5,153 nt of DNA from Alphaproteobacteria bacterium (GCA_003246795.1 QKCS01000025.1:1-5153), one strand, 5' to 3'. Counted from the stretch's first letter, positions 1 to 4,775 are shown. Notes: generated by a model from the sequence alone, not told the origin. Made by a program: numbers and translations.

Positions 1-748
1 CCGCCACCTGGACGTGGCGCGAGGCCGGTTCGTCGAAGGTCGACGAAATGACCTCGCCGTTCACCGTGCGCTGCATGTCGGTGACTTCTTCCGGACGCTC
101 GTCGATCAGGAGCACGATCAAGAAGCATTCCGGGTGGTTCGCCGCAATCGACCTGGCGATGTTCTGAAGCAAGACGGTCTTACCGGTGCGGGGCGGCGCG
201 ACGATCAGCGCGCGTTGACCTTTGCCCAGGGGCGCCACGATATCGATCACGCGGGCCGAACGGTCCTTGATCGTCGGGTCGCCGATTTCCATCTTGATCC
301 GCTCGTCCGGGTAGAGCGGCGTCAGGTTGTCGAAGTGGACCTTGTGCCTCTGCTTCTCGGGGTCTTCAAAATTGATCGTCGTGACCTTGAGGAGCGCGAA
401 GTAGCGTTCGCCGTCCTTAGGGCTGCGGATCGGACCGTCGACCGTGTCGCCTGTCCTGAGCGCGAAGCGGCGGATCTGCGACGGGCTGACGTAGATGTCG
501 TCGGGACCGGGCAGGTAATTCGACTCCGGCGCACGAAGGAATCCGAAGCCGTCGGGCAGAACTTCGACGACGCCGGAACCGGTGATTTCTACTTCCTGCT
601 CGGCAAGCGATTTCAGGATCGCAAACATCATGTCTTGTTTGCGCATCGCGCTCGCGTTTTCGATCTTGAGCTCTTCGGCGAACTCGAGCAGCGCGGCCGG
701 CGACTTGGTCTTCAGGTCTTGGAGCTTCATCACTTCTTGAAGCGACAT
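1..748 (-). CDS. rho: Transcription termination factor Rho, N-terminal 249 residues (cut by window edge)
   Basis: Rho is a hexameric RNA-dependent ATPase and helicase that loads on C-rich nascent RNA and releases RNA polymerase. Translating the minus strand from ATG at 748 gives 249 codons with no stop, running off the left edge; full Rho proteins are about 420 residues. Residues 1-50 match the Rho N-terminal helical domain. Residues about 55-125 are the cold-shock-like RNA-binding fold, with GFGFLR at 67-72 and a DDIYVSPSQIRRF segment near 83-95. The ATPase core follows: Walker A APPRTGKT at 184-191, then LLIDERPEEVTDMQR at 213-227 with the Walker B aspartate D216 and E217/R218. STFDEPASRHVQVA ends the visible part. 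A second in-frame ATG at 730 (reading MKLQDL) has an AAGAAG sequence just upstream and could be the true start. Family assignment is essentially certain; the start is less so. Confidence 0.97.
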   Translation of the reverse strand, partial: MSLQEVMKLQDLKTKSPAALLEFAEELKIENASAMRKQDMMFAILKSLAEQEVEITGSGVVEVLPDGFGFLRAPESNYLPGPDDIYVSPSQIRRFALRTGDTVDGPIRSPKDGERYFALLKVTTINFEDPEKQRHKVHFDNLTPLYPDERIKMEIGDPTIKDRSARVIDIVAPLGKGQRALIVAPPRTGKTVLLQNIARSIAANHPECFLIVLLIDERPEEVTDMQRTVNGEVISSTFDEPASRHVQVA

Positions 749-770
749 CGGAATCAACTCTCTTGGAAAC

Positions 771-860
771 GGTAGAATTTGAACTTCGAGATGGGCGGAA
801 CACGCTCGGCTTCGTGGGGCGAGCGCGGCCGTAGGTGGGAAGGTGTCCGTTCGGAACAGT
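771..860 (-). promoter_or_regulatory. C-rich, G-poor tract upstream of rho, candidate rut site
   Basis: In the 90 bases read on the minus strand I count 37 C and 18 G, with a TCCCACCTAC core (840-831) that has six C and no G. A C-over-G, weakly structured tract is the usual character of a Rho-utilisation site. Its place in the leader of rho itself suggests feedback by Rho on its own gene. This is inference from composition and position. Confidence 0.35.
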
Positions 861-924
861 CTCAGCGCTGGCTGGGAGCCTGCCCGGAGAAAGCCTTATC
901 CGGCGCGAGCGACAGCGCTGTGAC
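859..924 (-). promoter_or_regulatory. Possible long-range stem-loop in the rho leader
   Basis: The self-complementary octamer CAGCGCTG occurs twice, at 913-920 and 863-870. In RNA from the minus strand the two copies can pair, and beyond an A-A mismatch the pairing continues with GTC (924-922) against GAC (861-859), giving 11 base pairs. The 42-base loop can itself form a short CCGGA/TCCGG stem. No T-run follows, so it is not an intrinsic terminator; it would sit just before the C-rich tract. Confidence 0.4.
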
Positions 925-973
925 GGTGGCCCCTCTGCGGGCGTTTCCGGACGTTTGTCGGAGGACGAAGCAC

Positions 974-1002
974 TATGTAGCGCACTTGCCGTCCGGTTTG
1001 AA
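974..1002 (-). promoter_or_regulatory. Candidate sigma-70-type promoter for rho
   Basis: On the minus strand TTCAAA (1002-997, 4 of 6 matches to TTGACA) is followed after a 17-base spacer by TACATA (979-974, 4 of 6 to TATAAT). A start near 967 would give a leader of about 220 bases before the rho ATG at 748. The match is weak and rests on spacing and position only. Confidence 0.3.
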
Positions 1003-1052
1003 GAGGCTTTCTTGCGGCTGGTTTCCGCCCGGTTTGCGCACAACGCGCGGAA

Positions 1053-1496
1053 TCAGAACGGTTTCACGACCACCAGGATCACGATCAGCGCCATGAGGAC
1101 GGCTGGTACTTCATTAACGATCCGAAAGAAGCGTTGGCTCTTCGCGTTGACCCCGTTCTCGAAGTCGCGACGCCAGCGCGAGAACATCCCGTGGAAGCCC
1201 GACAGAACCAGAACCAACAGCAGCTTCAACAGGAACCAGGTCTCCCACCACGCGTTGAGCGTGTAGGCCAACGCCAAACCCAGAACCCATACCGCGATCA
1301 TCGACGGGTTGATGATGACGCGCATCAGCTTGCGCTCCATCAGCTTGAACCGTTCGTATTCGGGCGTCCCGACCGCGGCCTCGCAGTGATAAACGAAGAG
1401 GCGCGGCAGATAGAGCATGCCGGCCATCCAGGCGATGACGGCGATGATGTGGAAGGCTTTGAGCCAAGGATAGAACGGCGCCAGCGCCTCGTTCAT
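1053..1496 (-). CDS. hemJ: Protoporphyrinogen IX oxidase HemJ
   Basis: HemJ (formerly UPF0093) is the integral membrane enzyme that oxidises protoporphyrinogen IX to protoporphyrin IX in most bacteria lacking HemG or HemY. The 147-residue product has the family's usual length and about four hydrophobic segments (roughly 11-31, 57-80, 84-103 and 126-145). The N-terminal hallmark runs YPWLKAFHIIAVIAWMAG (9-26) then LYLPRLFVYH (28-37), with H16 and H37; K91 lies in WFLLKLLL. A conserved His and Lys have been reported as important for haem binding or activity in this family; H16 and K91 are my candidates. The start at 1496 is chosen over a possible extension to 1541 because the family begins near here, GGAAAGGAAAG lies just upstream, and ATG overlaps the hemH stop as ATGA. 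It is the third gene of the operon. Confidence 0.95.
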   Translation of the reverse strand: MNEALAPFYPWLKAFHIIAVIAWMAGMLYLPRLFVYHCEAAVGTPEYERFKLMERKLMRVIINPSMIAVWVLGLALAYTLNAWWETWFLLKLLLVLVLSGFHGMFSRWRRDFENGVNAKSQRFFRIVNEVPAVLMALIVILVVVKPF

Positions 1497-2530
1497 GCGA
1501 CTTTCCTTTCCAAGGCGCACTGGCGGCATTTTGCCGGGCATGAGCGTGTGCCGTCGCCCGGCGTCGTTCCGTCATGAACCAAGGCTTCGCGAACCAAAGC
1601 CGCGAGACCTTGGATGAACGCCGCATGCGTGCCGACGGTCGGCGTGCGGATATAGAGGGGAACGCCGCTTTCCGAGGCGAGGTGACTGTATTCCATGTCG
1701 AGTTCGACGATCGTCTCGGAATGTTCGGAGACGAACGCGATCGGCGCGACGACGAGGGCGAGCCCTTCCCTGCCCGCGCGTTCGATCTCTTCATCCGTTG
1801 CCGGCTCGATCCACTTCAACGGGCCGACGCGGCTTTGATAGCAGACGCGCCAGTCGAGGTCCGAGCGTCCGAGTCCGGCTACAAGCGCGCGCGCCGTTTG
1901 CTCGACCTGCGCCTGGTAGGGATCGCCGGAGGCGACCACGCGCTCGGGCAGTCCGTGCGCTGAAAACAGCAGACGGAAACGCACCATGGGTGGGATTTTC
2001 GCGATGCTTTCCGCGATCAGCGCCGCCTGTGCCGCGACGAACCCGGGGTTTTTGGGATAGCAGCACACGGTCGCAACCGGCGTATCGATCCTGTGCGCCC
2101 GCGCTTCGCGCGCCCATTCGCGCAACGACGAACGCGATGTCGTCGTTGAGAACTGCGGGTAGAGCGGCAGGAGGACGATCTTGTTCGGCCGGAAGCGGCG
2201 CACTTGCTCGGCGACGTCGGCCGCGCGCGGGGCCGTGTAACGCATCGCAACGAACGTTTCGAAGACGGTGCCTTCCGCGCTGAGCGCCGATTTGAGTTCG
2301 GAGGCCTGATTATAGGTTTGGCCGAGGATCGGCGAACTGCCGCCCATCCGGGCGTAGATCTGCTGAGCGATCGGCGTGCGGCGCTTCGAGATCGTCTTTG
2401 CCAGGAACCAACGCAGCGGTTGGGGCACGCGAATGATCGCGGGATCGTTGAATAGGTTGAAGAGGAACGGCTCGACCGCATCCAGGGACGAAGGGCCCCC
2501 CAGATTGAAGAGAACGACGGCAACCCTCAT
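1493..2530 (-). CDS. hemH: Ferrochelatase HemH
   Basis: Ferrochelatase inserts Fe(II) into protoporphyrin IX to make protohaem, the last step of the classical pathway, and so uses the product of HemJ. The 345-residue protein shows the N-terminal VVLFNLGGPSSLDAV (5-19), the GGSSPI loop (63-68), LYPQFSTTTSRSS (123-135), the active-site SAHGLPERV (190-198) with H192, CYQSRVGPLKWIEP (230-243) and APIAFVSEHSETIVELD (262-278), in which E272 matches the second catalytic residue of other ferrochelatases. Unusual for a minimal ferrochelatase is the cysteine-rich tail, C331-x3-C335-x2-C338, seven residues from the end; C156, C157 and C230 are further cysteines. Some bacterial ferrochelatases, including that of Caulobacter, bind a [2Fe-2S] cluster, and this tail may do the same. 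The ATG at 2530 overlaps the hemE stop as ATGA, with only a weak GGGG upstream, suggesting coupled translation. Confidence 0.97.
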   Translation of the reverse strand: MRVAVVLFNLGGPSSLDAVEPFLFNLFNDPAIIRVPQPLRWFLAKTISKRRTPIAQQIYARMGGSSPILGQTYNQASELKSALSAEGTVFETFVAMRYTAPRAADVAEQVRRFRPNKIVLLPLYPQFSTTTSRSSLREWAREARAHRIDTPVATVCCYPKNPGFVAAQAALIAESIAKIPPMVRFRLLFSAHGLPERVVASGDPYQAQVEQTARALVAGLGRSDLDWRVCYQSRVGPLKWIEPATDEEIERAGREGLALVVAPIAFVSEHSETIVELDMEYSHLASESGVPLYIRTPTVGTHAAFIQGLAALVREALVHDGTTPGDGTRSCPAKCRQCALERKVA

Positions 2531-3552
2531 CCCCGCACCAGCCGTATCAATTCTTCGACGTGGGCAAGCGGCGTATCGGGGCGAATGCCGTGCCCCAAGT
2601 TGAAGATGTGCGGAATCCCGGCGGTCTCCGTCAGGATCTTCTCGACGGCGGCCCTCAAGGCTTTACCGCCGGCGATCAGCGTCAGAGGATCCAAATTGCC
2701 CTGCACCGCCTTCTTGGTTTCGCCGTGGACCCAGCGAAGCGACGTATGCGTGTCGACGCAAATTGCTGCGGCGCCTACGTCGCCGAAGAGGCGATAGTTG
2801 GCGCCAGCGCCACGCGGAAAGACGATAACAGGGATTGTTGGCACGCGCTTATGTACGCTTCCAATGATCTTCCGAATCGGATCGACGGAGAACGCCTGAA
2901 CGGAATCGTTCGGGATCGTACCCGCCCAGCTTTCGAAGATCTGCAGGACTTCCGCACCAGCTTCGGCTTGTGCGATCAGATAGTCGGCCGTCGTTTCGAC
3001 CAAAAGGTCGATCAGCGTTGCAAACTCTGTCGGATGGCGCAACGCGAACATCCGTGCCGGCGTGCTGTCGTTCGAACTGCCGCCGGCAATCATGTAAGTC
3101 GCAACTGTCCATGGCGCGCCGGCAAATCCGATCAGCGTCGTGGTTTTCGGAAGCTGGCTTTTGACCTGTGAGACGGTTTCACAGATCGGCGTCAGTCGAG
3201 GCAGCACTTCGGCTGGTTTCAGTTTCGCGATCCCACCGGCATCGAGCGCTTCTAGTTTCGGACCCTCGCCCGGTTCAAACCAAACTTTTTGTCCAAGCCC
3301 ATGCGGGATCACTAGAATGTCGGCAAAGAGAATTGCTGCATCGAAACCGAACCGGCGAATGGGTTGTAGCGTCACTTCGGATGCGAGCGTAGGGTTCAAG
3401 CACAACGACAGGAAGTCTGACGCCTTTGATCGCGTCTCGCGGTATTCGGGGAGGTAGCGGCCGGCCTGGCGCATCAGCCAAATGGGTTTCGGCTCCGCAG
3501 CGGTACCGCGGAGAACGCGCAACATCGGCTTGTCGGATTGCTTGTCCGTCAC
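2527..3552 (-). CDS. hemE: Uroporphyrinogen III decarboxylase HemE
   Basis: HemE removes four acetate carboxyls from uroporphyrinogen III to give coproporphyrinogen III in the cytoplasm. The 341-residue length is normal. The first signature PIWLMRQAGRYLPEYR (23-38) holds R28 and R32, which bind substrate propionates in homologues. FADIL (76-80) contains the catalytic D78; GFAGAPWTVATYMI (142-155) is the second signature with Y153; FESWAG (206-211) gives S208; and NLGHGIRPDTP (318-328) gives H321. All expected key residues are present. Translation appears to start at GTG (3552); the first ATG is codon 10 and would leave little before the signature. The only strong Shine-Dalgarno, AGGAGGT at 3576-3570, is 17 bases away, further than usual. 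It is the first gene of the hemE-hemH-hemJ operon, and its 5' end abuts the putative origin. Confidence 0.97.
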   Translation of the reverse strand: MTDKQSDKPMLRVLRGTAAEPKPIWLMRQAGRYLPEYRETRSKASDFLSLCLNPTLASEVTLQPIRRFGFDAAILFADILVIPHGLGQKVWFEPGEGPKLEALDAGGIAKLKPAEVLPRLTPICETVSQVKSQLPKTTTLIGFAGAPWTVATYMIAGGSSNDSTPARMFALRHPTEFATLIDLLVETTADYLIAQAEAGAEVLQIFESWAGTIPNDSVQAFSVDPIRKIIGSVHKRVPTIPVIVFPRGAGANYRLFGDVGAAAICVDTHTSLRWVHGETKKAVQGNLDPLTLIAGGKALRAAVEKILTETAGIPHIFNLGHGIRPDTPLAHVEELIRLVRG

Positions 3553-3569
3553 GTCTATGACCGTTCTCT

Positions 3570-3576
3570 ACCTCCT
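3570..3576 (-). promoter_or_regulatory. Strong Shine-Dalgarno upstream of hemE, oddly spaced
   Basis: The minus strand reads AGGAGGT here, a full match to the 16S 3' end, followed by 17 bases before the GTG at 3552. A TAG stop in the hemE frame at 3570-3568 rules out an upstream extension past the site. No ATG, GTG or TTG falls at 5-9 bases; only ACG (3564) is in frame there. Confidence 0.6.
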
Positions 3577-3593
3577 ATCTTTTATAGATATGA
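3576..3593. other. AT-rich stretch, possible DNA-unwinding element
   Basis: Fifteen of 18 bases are A or T in a region otherwise near 57% G+C. It includes a TATCT/AGATA inverted repeat and, on the minus strand, TATAAA (3586-3581). It could be the melting site of the origin, the -10 region of a hemE promoter, or both. A start using TATAAA would fall inside the Shine-Dalgarno, and no -35 match is visible, so the promoter reading is weak. Confidence 0.35.
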
Positions 3594-3596
3594 GAA

Positions 3597-3607
3597 GGGT
3601 TGAAGGA
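3597..3607 (+). repeat. Direct repeat GGGTTGAAGGA, copy 1 (copy 2 at 3853-3863)
   Basis: An exact 11-base match with 3853-3863 in the same orientation, 256 bases apart. The two copies lie near the two ends of the putative origin. I do not recognise the motif. Confidence 0.6.
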
Positions 3608-3615
3608 AGATGTTG

Positions 3616-3625
3616 GGCGTGTGGA
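3616..3625 (+). repeat. Direct repeat GGCGTGTGGA, copy 1 (copy 2 at 3746-3755)
   Basis: An exact 10-base match to 3746-3755, each followed within a few bases by AGTTG. Each copy contains the TGTGGA half of a DnaA-like box, so the repeat probably reflects a protein-binding site. Confidence 0.6.
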
Positions 3626-3628
3626 GAG
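3620..3628 (-). other. DnaA-box-like 9-mer
   Basis: The plus strand reads TGTGGAGAG, 7 of 9 matches to TGTGGATAA (the complement of TTATCCACA). It forms part of the first copy of a GGCGTGTGGA repeat, and the second copy also carries a 7/9 box, which makes a chance match less likely. Confidence 0.4.
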
Positions 3629-3637
3629 TTGGGACAA

Positions 3638-3648
3638 AACGTCTGTCC
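3638..3648 (+). repeat. Inverted repeat AACGTCTGTCC, left arm (right arm 3820-3830)
   Basis: The exact reverse complement, GGACAGACGTT, lies at 3820-3830. Locally the arm also pairs with GGACA at 3632-3636 (GGACA-N7-TGTCC), so it belongs to two possible dyads. Confidence 0.6.
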
Positions 3649-3656
3649 TCTCGGCA

Positions 3657-3701
3657 TCCCCAGGGTCGTGCCCATGGGCGGATTCGATCCCCATCTGGGG
3701 A
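3657..3701. other. Cluster of three TCCCCA hexamers with dyad symmetry, candidate weak DnaA sites
   Basis: TCCCCA occurs at 3657-3662 and 3688-3693 on the plus strand and 3696-3701 on the minus strand. The last two form the dyad TCCCCA-TC-TGGGGA; the first, extended to TCCCCAG, pairs with CTGGGGA at 3695-3701. The perfect palindrome GCCCATGGGC (3670-3679) lies between. Both plus-strand copies read ATCCCCA, close to the ATCCACA core of a DnaA box. As I recall, TCCCCA is the weak W-box bound by DnaA at Caulobacter Cori. Confidence 0.45.
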
Positions 3702-3745
3702 CGTGACGCGGACTCGAAGGAATCGACTGGTTGGTTGCACGTTTT

Positions 3746-3755
3746 GGCGTGTGGA
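3746..3755 (+). repeat. Direct repeat GGCGTGTGGA, copy 2
   Basis: Second exact copy, 130 bases downstream of the first in the same orientation, overlapping the DnaA-like 9-mer at 3750-3758. Confidence 0.6.
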
Positions 3756-3758
3756 CGA
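3750..3758 (-). other. DnaA-box-like 9-mer
   Basis: The plus strand reads TGTGGACGA, 7 of 9 matches to TGTGGATAA, in the same orientation as the box at 3620-3628 and exactly 130 bases from it, inside the second GGCGTGTGGA copy. Confidence 0.4.
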
Positions 3759-3819
3759 GTTGCGCAGATCGGTCAAACTTGAAGACCGGGGAAAAGGGTG
3801 GCGGCGTCGGTCTGTTCGT

Positions 3820-3830
3820 GGACAGACGTT
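3820..3830 (-). repeat. Inverted repeat GGACAGACGTT, right arm
   Basis: An 11-base exact reverse complement of 3638-3648. It is also half of a local dyad, GTCTGT (3810-3815) with ACAGAC (3822-3827), around a six-base loop. The recurring GGACA/TGTCC element suggests a dimeric binding site. Confidence 0.6.
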
Positions 3831-3852
3831 GGTGAATCGCATTGGCGGGTTG

Positions 3853-3863
3853 GGGTTGAAGGA
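3853..3863 (+). repeat. Direct repeat GGGTTGAAGGA, copy 2
   Basis: Second exact copy, followed by CATTGAT and two further TCCCC pentamers (3877-3881 and 3888-3892) before the DUF299 gene. Confidence 0.6.
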
Positions 3864-3935
3864 CATTGATCTTGCATCCCCTTCTGGTCCCCGATCTTAT
3901 CACGTGACCTTTACACAGCATGTTCCTCAGGTGTC

Positions 3936-4775
3936 GTGCAGAAACCGCGCAGCGTAGCGATCTACTTTCACTTGCATCTCGTTTCGGATTCGACCGGCGA
4001 GACGTTGAACGCTGTGGCGAAGGCGGCGTGCGCGCAATTCGATATGGGGCGGCCGATCGAGCATGTGTATCCGTTGGTGCGCAACCGCAAGCAGCTTGAG
4101 CGTGCGTTGAACGAGGTCGAGGCGGCGCCGGGATTGGTGCTGCACACGATGGTCAATCAGGAATTGCGCGGACAGCTCGAGATGCGATGCCGCGAGTTGG
4201 GGCAAACGTCAGTCGCGGTCCTCGACCCGGTGATGATGCTGCTCGGAAATTATCTGGGTGCGGAAGTCAGTCATCGACCGGGCGCGCAGCATGATCTTGA
4301 TGCGCGTTACTTTGCGCGGATCGAAGCGCTCAACTACACGATGGCGCATGACGACGGGCAAAGCGCCGGGACGCTTGATCTCGCTGATGTCGTTTTGGTC
4401 GGGGTGAGCCGGACGTCGAAAACGCCGACGTGCATCTATCTCGCCAATCGTGGGATCAAGGCGGCGAACATGCCGATCGTTCTTGGGATCCCGTTGCCGG
4501 GGGAACTCGACCGCGTGCAGCATCCGCTCGTCGTGGGATTGCTGACGAGTCCGGACCGGCTGATCCAGATTCGAAAGAACCGGTTGCTGTCGCTGAATGA
4601 GCAGGCGGAAACGGACTACGTGGATTTGGATTCCGTGCGGGCGGAGGTCGCCTTTTCGCGCCGGTTGTTTGCGGAAAAGGGTTGGCCGGTCATCGATGTG
4701 ACGCGCAGGTCCATTGAAGAGACGGCCGCGGCCGTGATCGCGCTTTACAGTCGCGCGCGTCAGCCCGTCGAATGA
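3936..4775 (+). CDS. ppsR: Pyruvate, phosphate dikinase / PEP synthase regulatory protein (DUF299 kinase-pyrophosphorylase)
   Basis: Members of this family are bifunctional: they inactivate pyruvate, phosphate dikinase (or PEP synthase) by ADP-dependent phosphorylation of an active-site threonine, and reactivate it by phosphate-dependent pyrophosphorylysis. They thus gate pyruvate-to-PEP conversion in the cytoplasm. The 279-residue product is of normal length. It starts with the family hallmark FHLHLVSDSTGETLNAVAKA (11-30), has LNYTMAHDDG (132-141), then the P-loop-like VGVSRTSKTPTCIYLANRG (155-173), and PIVLGIPLP (180-188). Which dikinase it controls cannot be told from this window. GTG at 3936 is the likely start, with AGG five bases upstream; homologues begin close to the FHLHLVSDS segment. 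Its stop overlaps the maf start as ATGA. It is the RP001 homologue beside the Rickettsia origin. The symbol follows the E. coli homologue and is not the photosynthesis repressor PpsR. Confidence 0.95.
   Translation: MQKPRSVAIYFHLHLVSDSTGETLNAVAKAACAQFDMGRPIEHVYPLVRNRKQLERALNEVEAAPGLVLHTMVNQELRGQLEMRCRELGQTSVAVLDPVMMLLGNYLGAEVSHRPGAQHDLDARYFARIEALNYTMAHDDGQSAGTLDLADVVLVGVSRTSKTPTCIYLANRGIKAANMPIVLGIPLPGELDRVQHPLVVGLLTSPDRLIQIRKNRLLSLNEQAETDYVDLDSVRAEVAFSRRLFAEKGWPVIDVTRRSIEETAAAVIALYSRARQPVE

Larger units (their letters stand above)
749..1052 (-). promoter_or_regulatory. hemJ-rho intergenic region, likely rho promoter and long 5' leader
   Basis: These 304 bases separate the hemJ stop from the rho start on the same strand, and I see no convincing gene in them. 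Going towards rho, they hold a near-repeat of CAAACCGGNCGG (1036-1025 and 1000-989), a weak promoter candidate (1002-974), a possible long-range hairpin (924-859) and a C-rich, G-poor tract (860-771). No hairpin followed by a T-run is visible after hemJ, so read-through from the haem operon cannot be excluded. A long, structured, C-rich leader fits the known autogenous attenuation of rho in enterobacteria; that it works here is inference. Confidence 0.55.
3553..3935. other. oriC: Putative chromosomal replication origin (oriC) between hemE and the DUF299 gene
   Basis: This 383-base non-coding gap lies between divergent hemE and the DUF299 gene, the interval that holds Cori in Caulobacter crescentus and the proposed origin of Rickettsia prowazekii (RP001 is the DUF299 homologue). 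Inside are six TCCCC pentamers on the two strands, two 7/9 DnaA-box matches, exact 11-base direct and inverted repeats, a perfect GCCCATGGGC palindrome (3670-3679), a TCACGTGA palindrome (3900-3907) and an AT-rich stretch at the hemE end. Hand-counted plus-strand GC skew is about +0.24 for 3601-3900 and +0.22 for 4801-5100, against -0.04 for 3001-3300. The hemE and DUF299 promoters must also lie here. I see no TTAA-N7-TTAA CtrA sites and no perfect TTATCCACA box, so the identification rests on synteny, repeats and skew. Confidence 0.72.

Noticed and set aside
14..775. Long plus-strand open frame of 253 codons
   Set aside because: It lies antisense to rho, whose domains and motifs are unmistakable; the translation is arginine-rich and resembles no known protein.
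417..1043. Minus-strand open frame of 208 codons spanning the rho leader
   Set aside because: It overlaps the rho coding start in another frame and has the S/R/P-rich composition of a GC-rich shadow frame.
1036..1048. GCGC-GTTGT-GCGC hairpin just after the hemJ stop as a terminator
   Set aside because: The stem is only four base pairs and no T-run follows on the minus strand.
779..1266. Two plus-strand open frames across the hemJ-rho gap
   Set aside because: The longer one runs antisense into hemJ, there is no good ribosome site, and neither product shows a recognisable motif.
1497..1541. Upstream extension of hemJ to an ATG at 1541
   Set aside because: It would add 15 residues not expected in the family and overlap hemH coding sequence, while ATG at 1496 has a strong ribosome site and the ATGA overlap.
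3872..3900. Promoter for the DUF299 gene (TTGCAT, 17 bases, TCTTAT)
   Set aside because: Only 3 of 6 and 4 of 6 matches, too weak to list, although a promoter must lie somewhere in this gap.
3897..3905. TTATCACGT as a DnaA box
   Set aside because: Only five of nine positions match; the TCACGTGA palindrome it overlaps is the more notable feature.
3553..3935. CtrA-type sites (TTAA-N7-TTAA) in the putative origin
   Set aside because: I looked for them because Cori has them; there is no TTAA in the gap.
3568..3957. Open frames on both strands within the hemE-DUF299 gap (115 and 117 codons)
   Set aside because: They overlap each other, one runs into the DUF299 gene start out of frame, and the sequence shows repeat and dyad structure typical of a non-coding control region.
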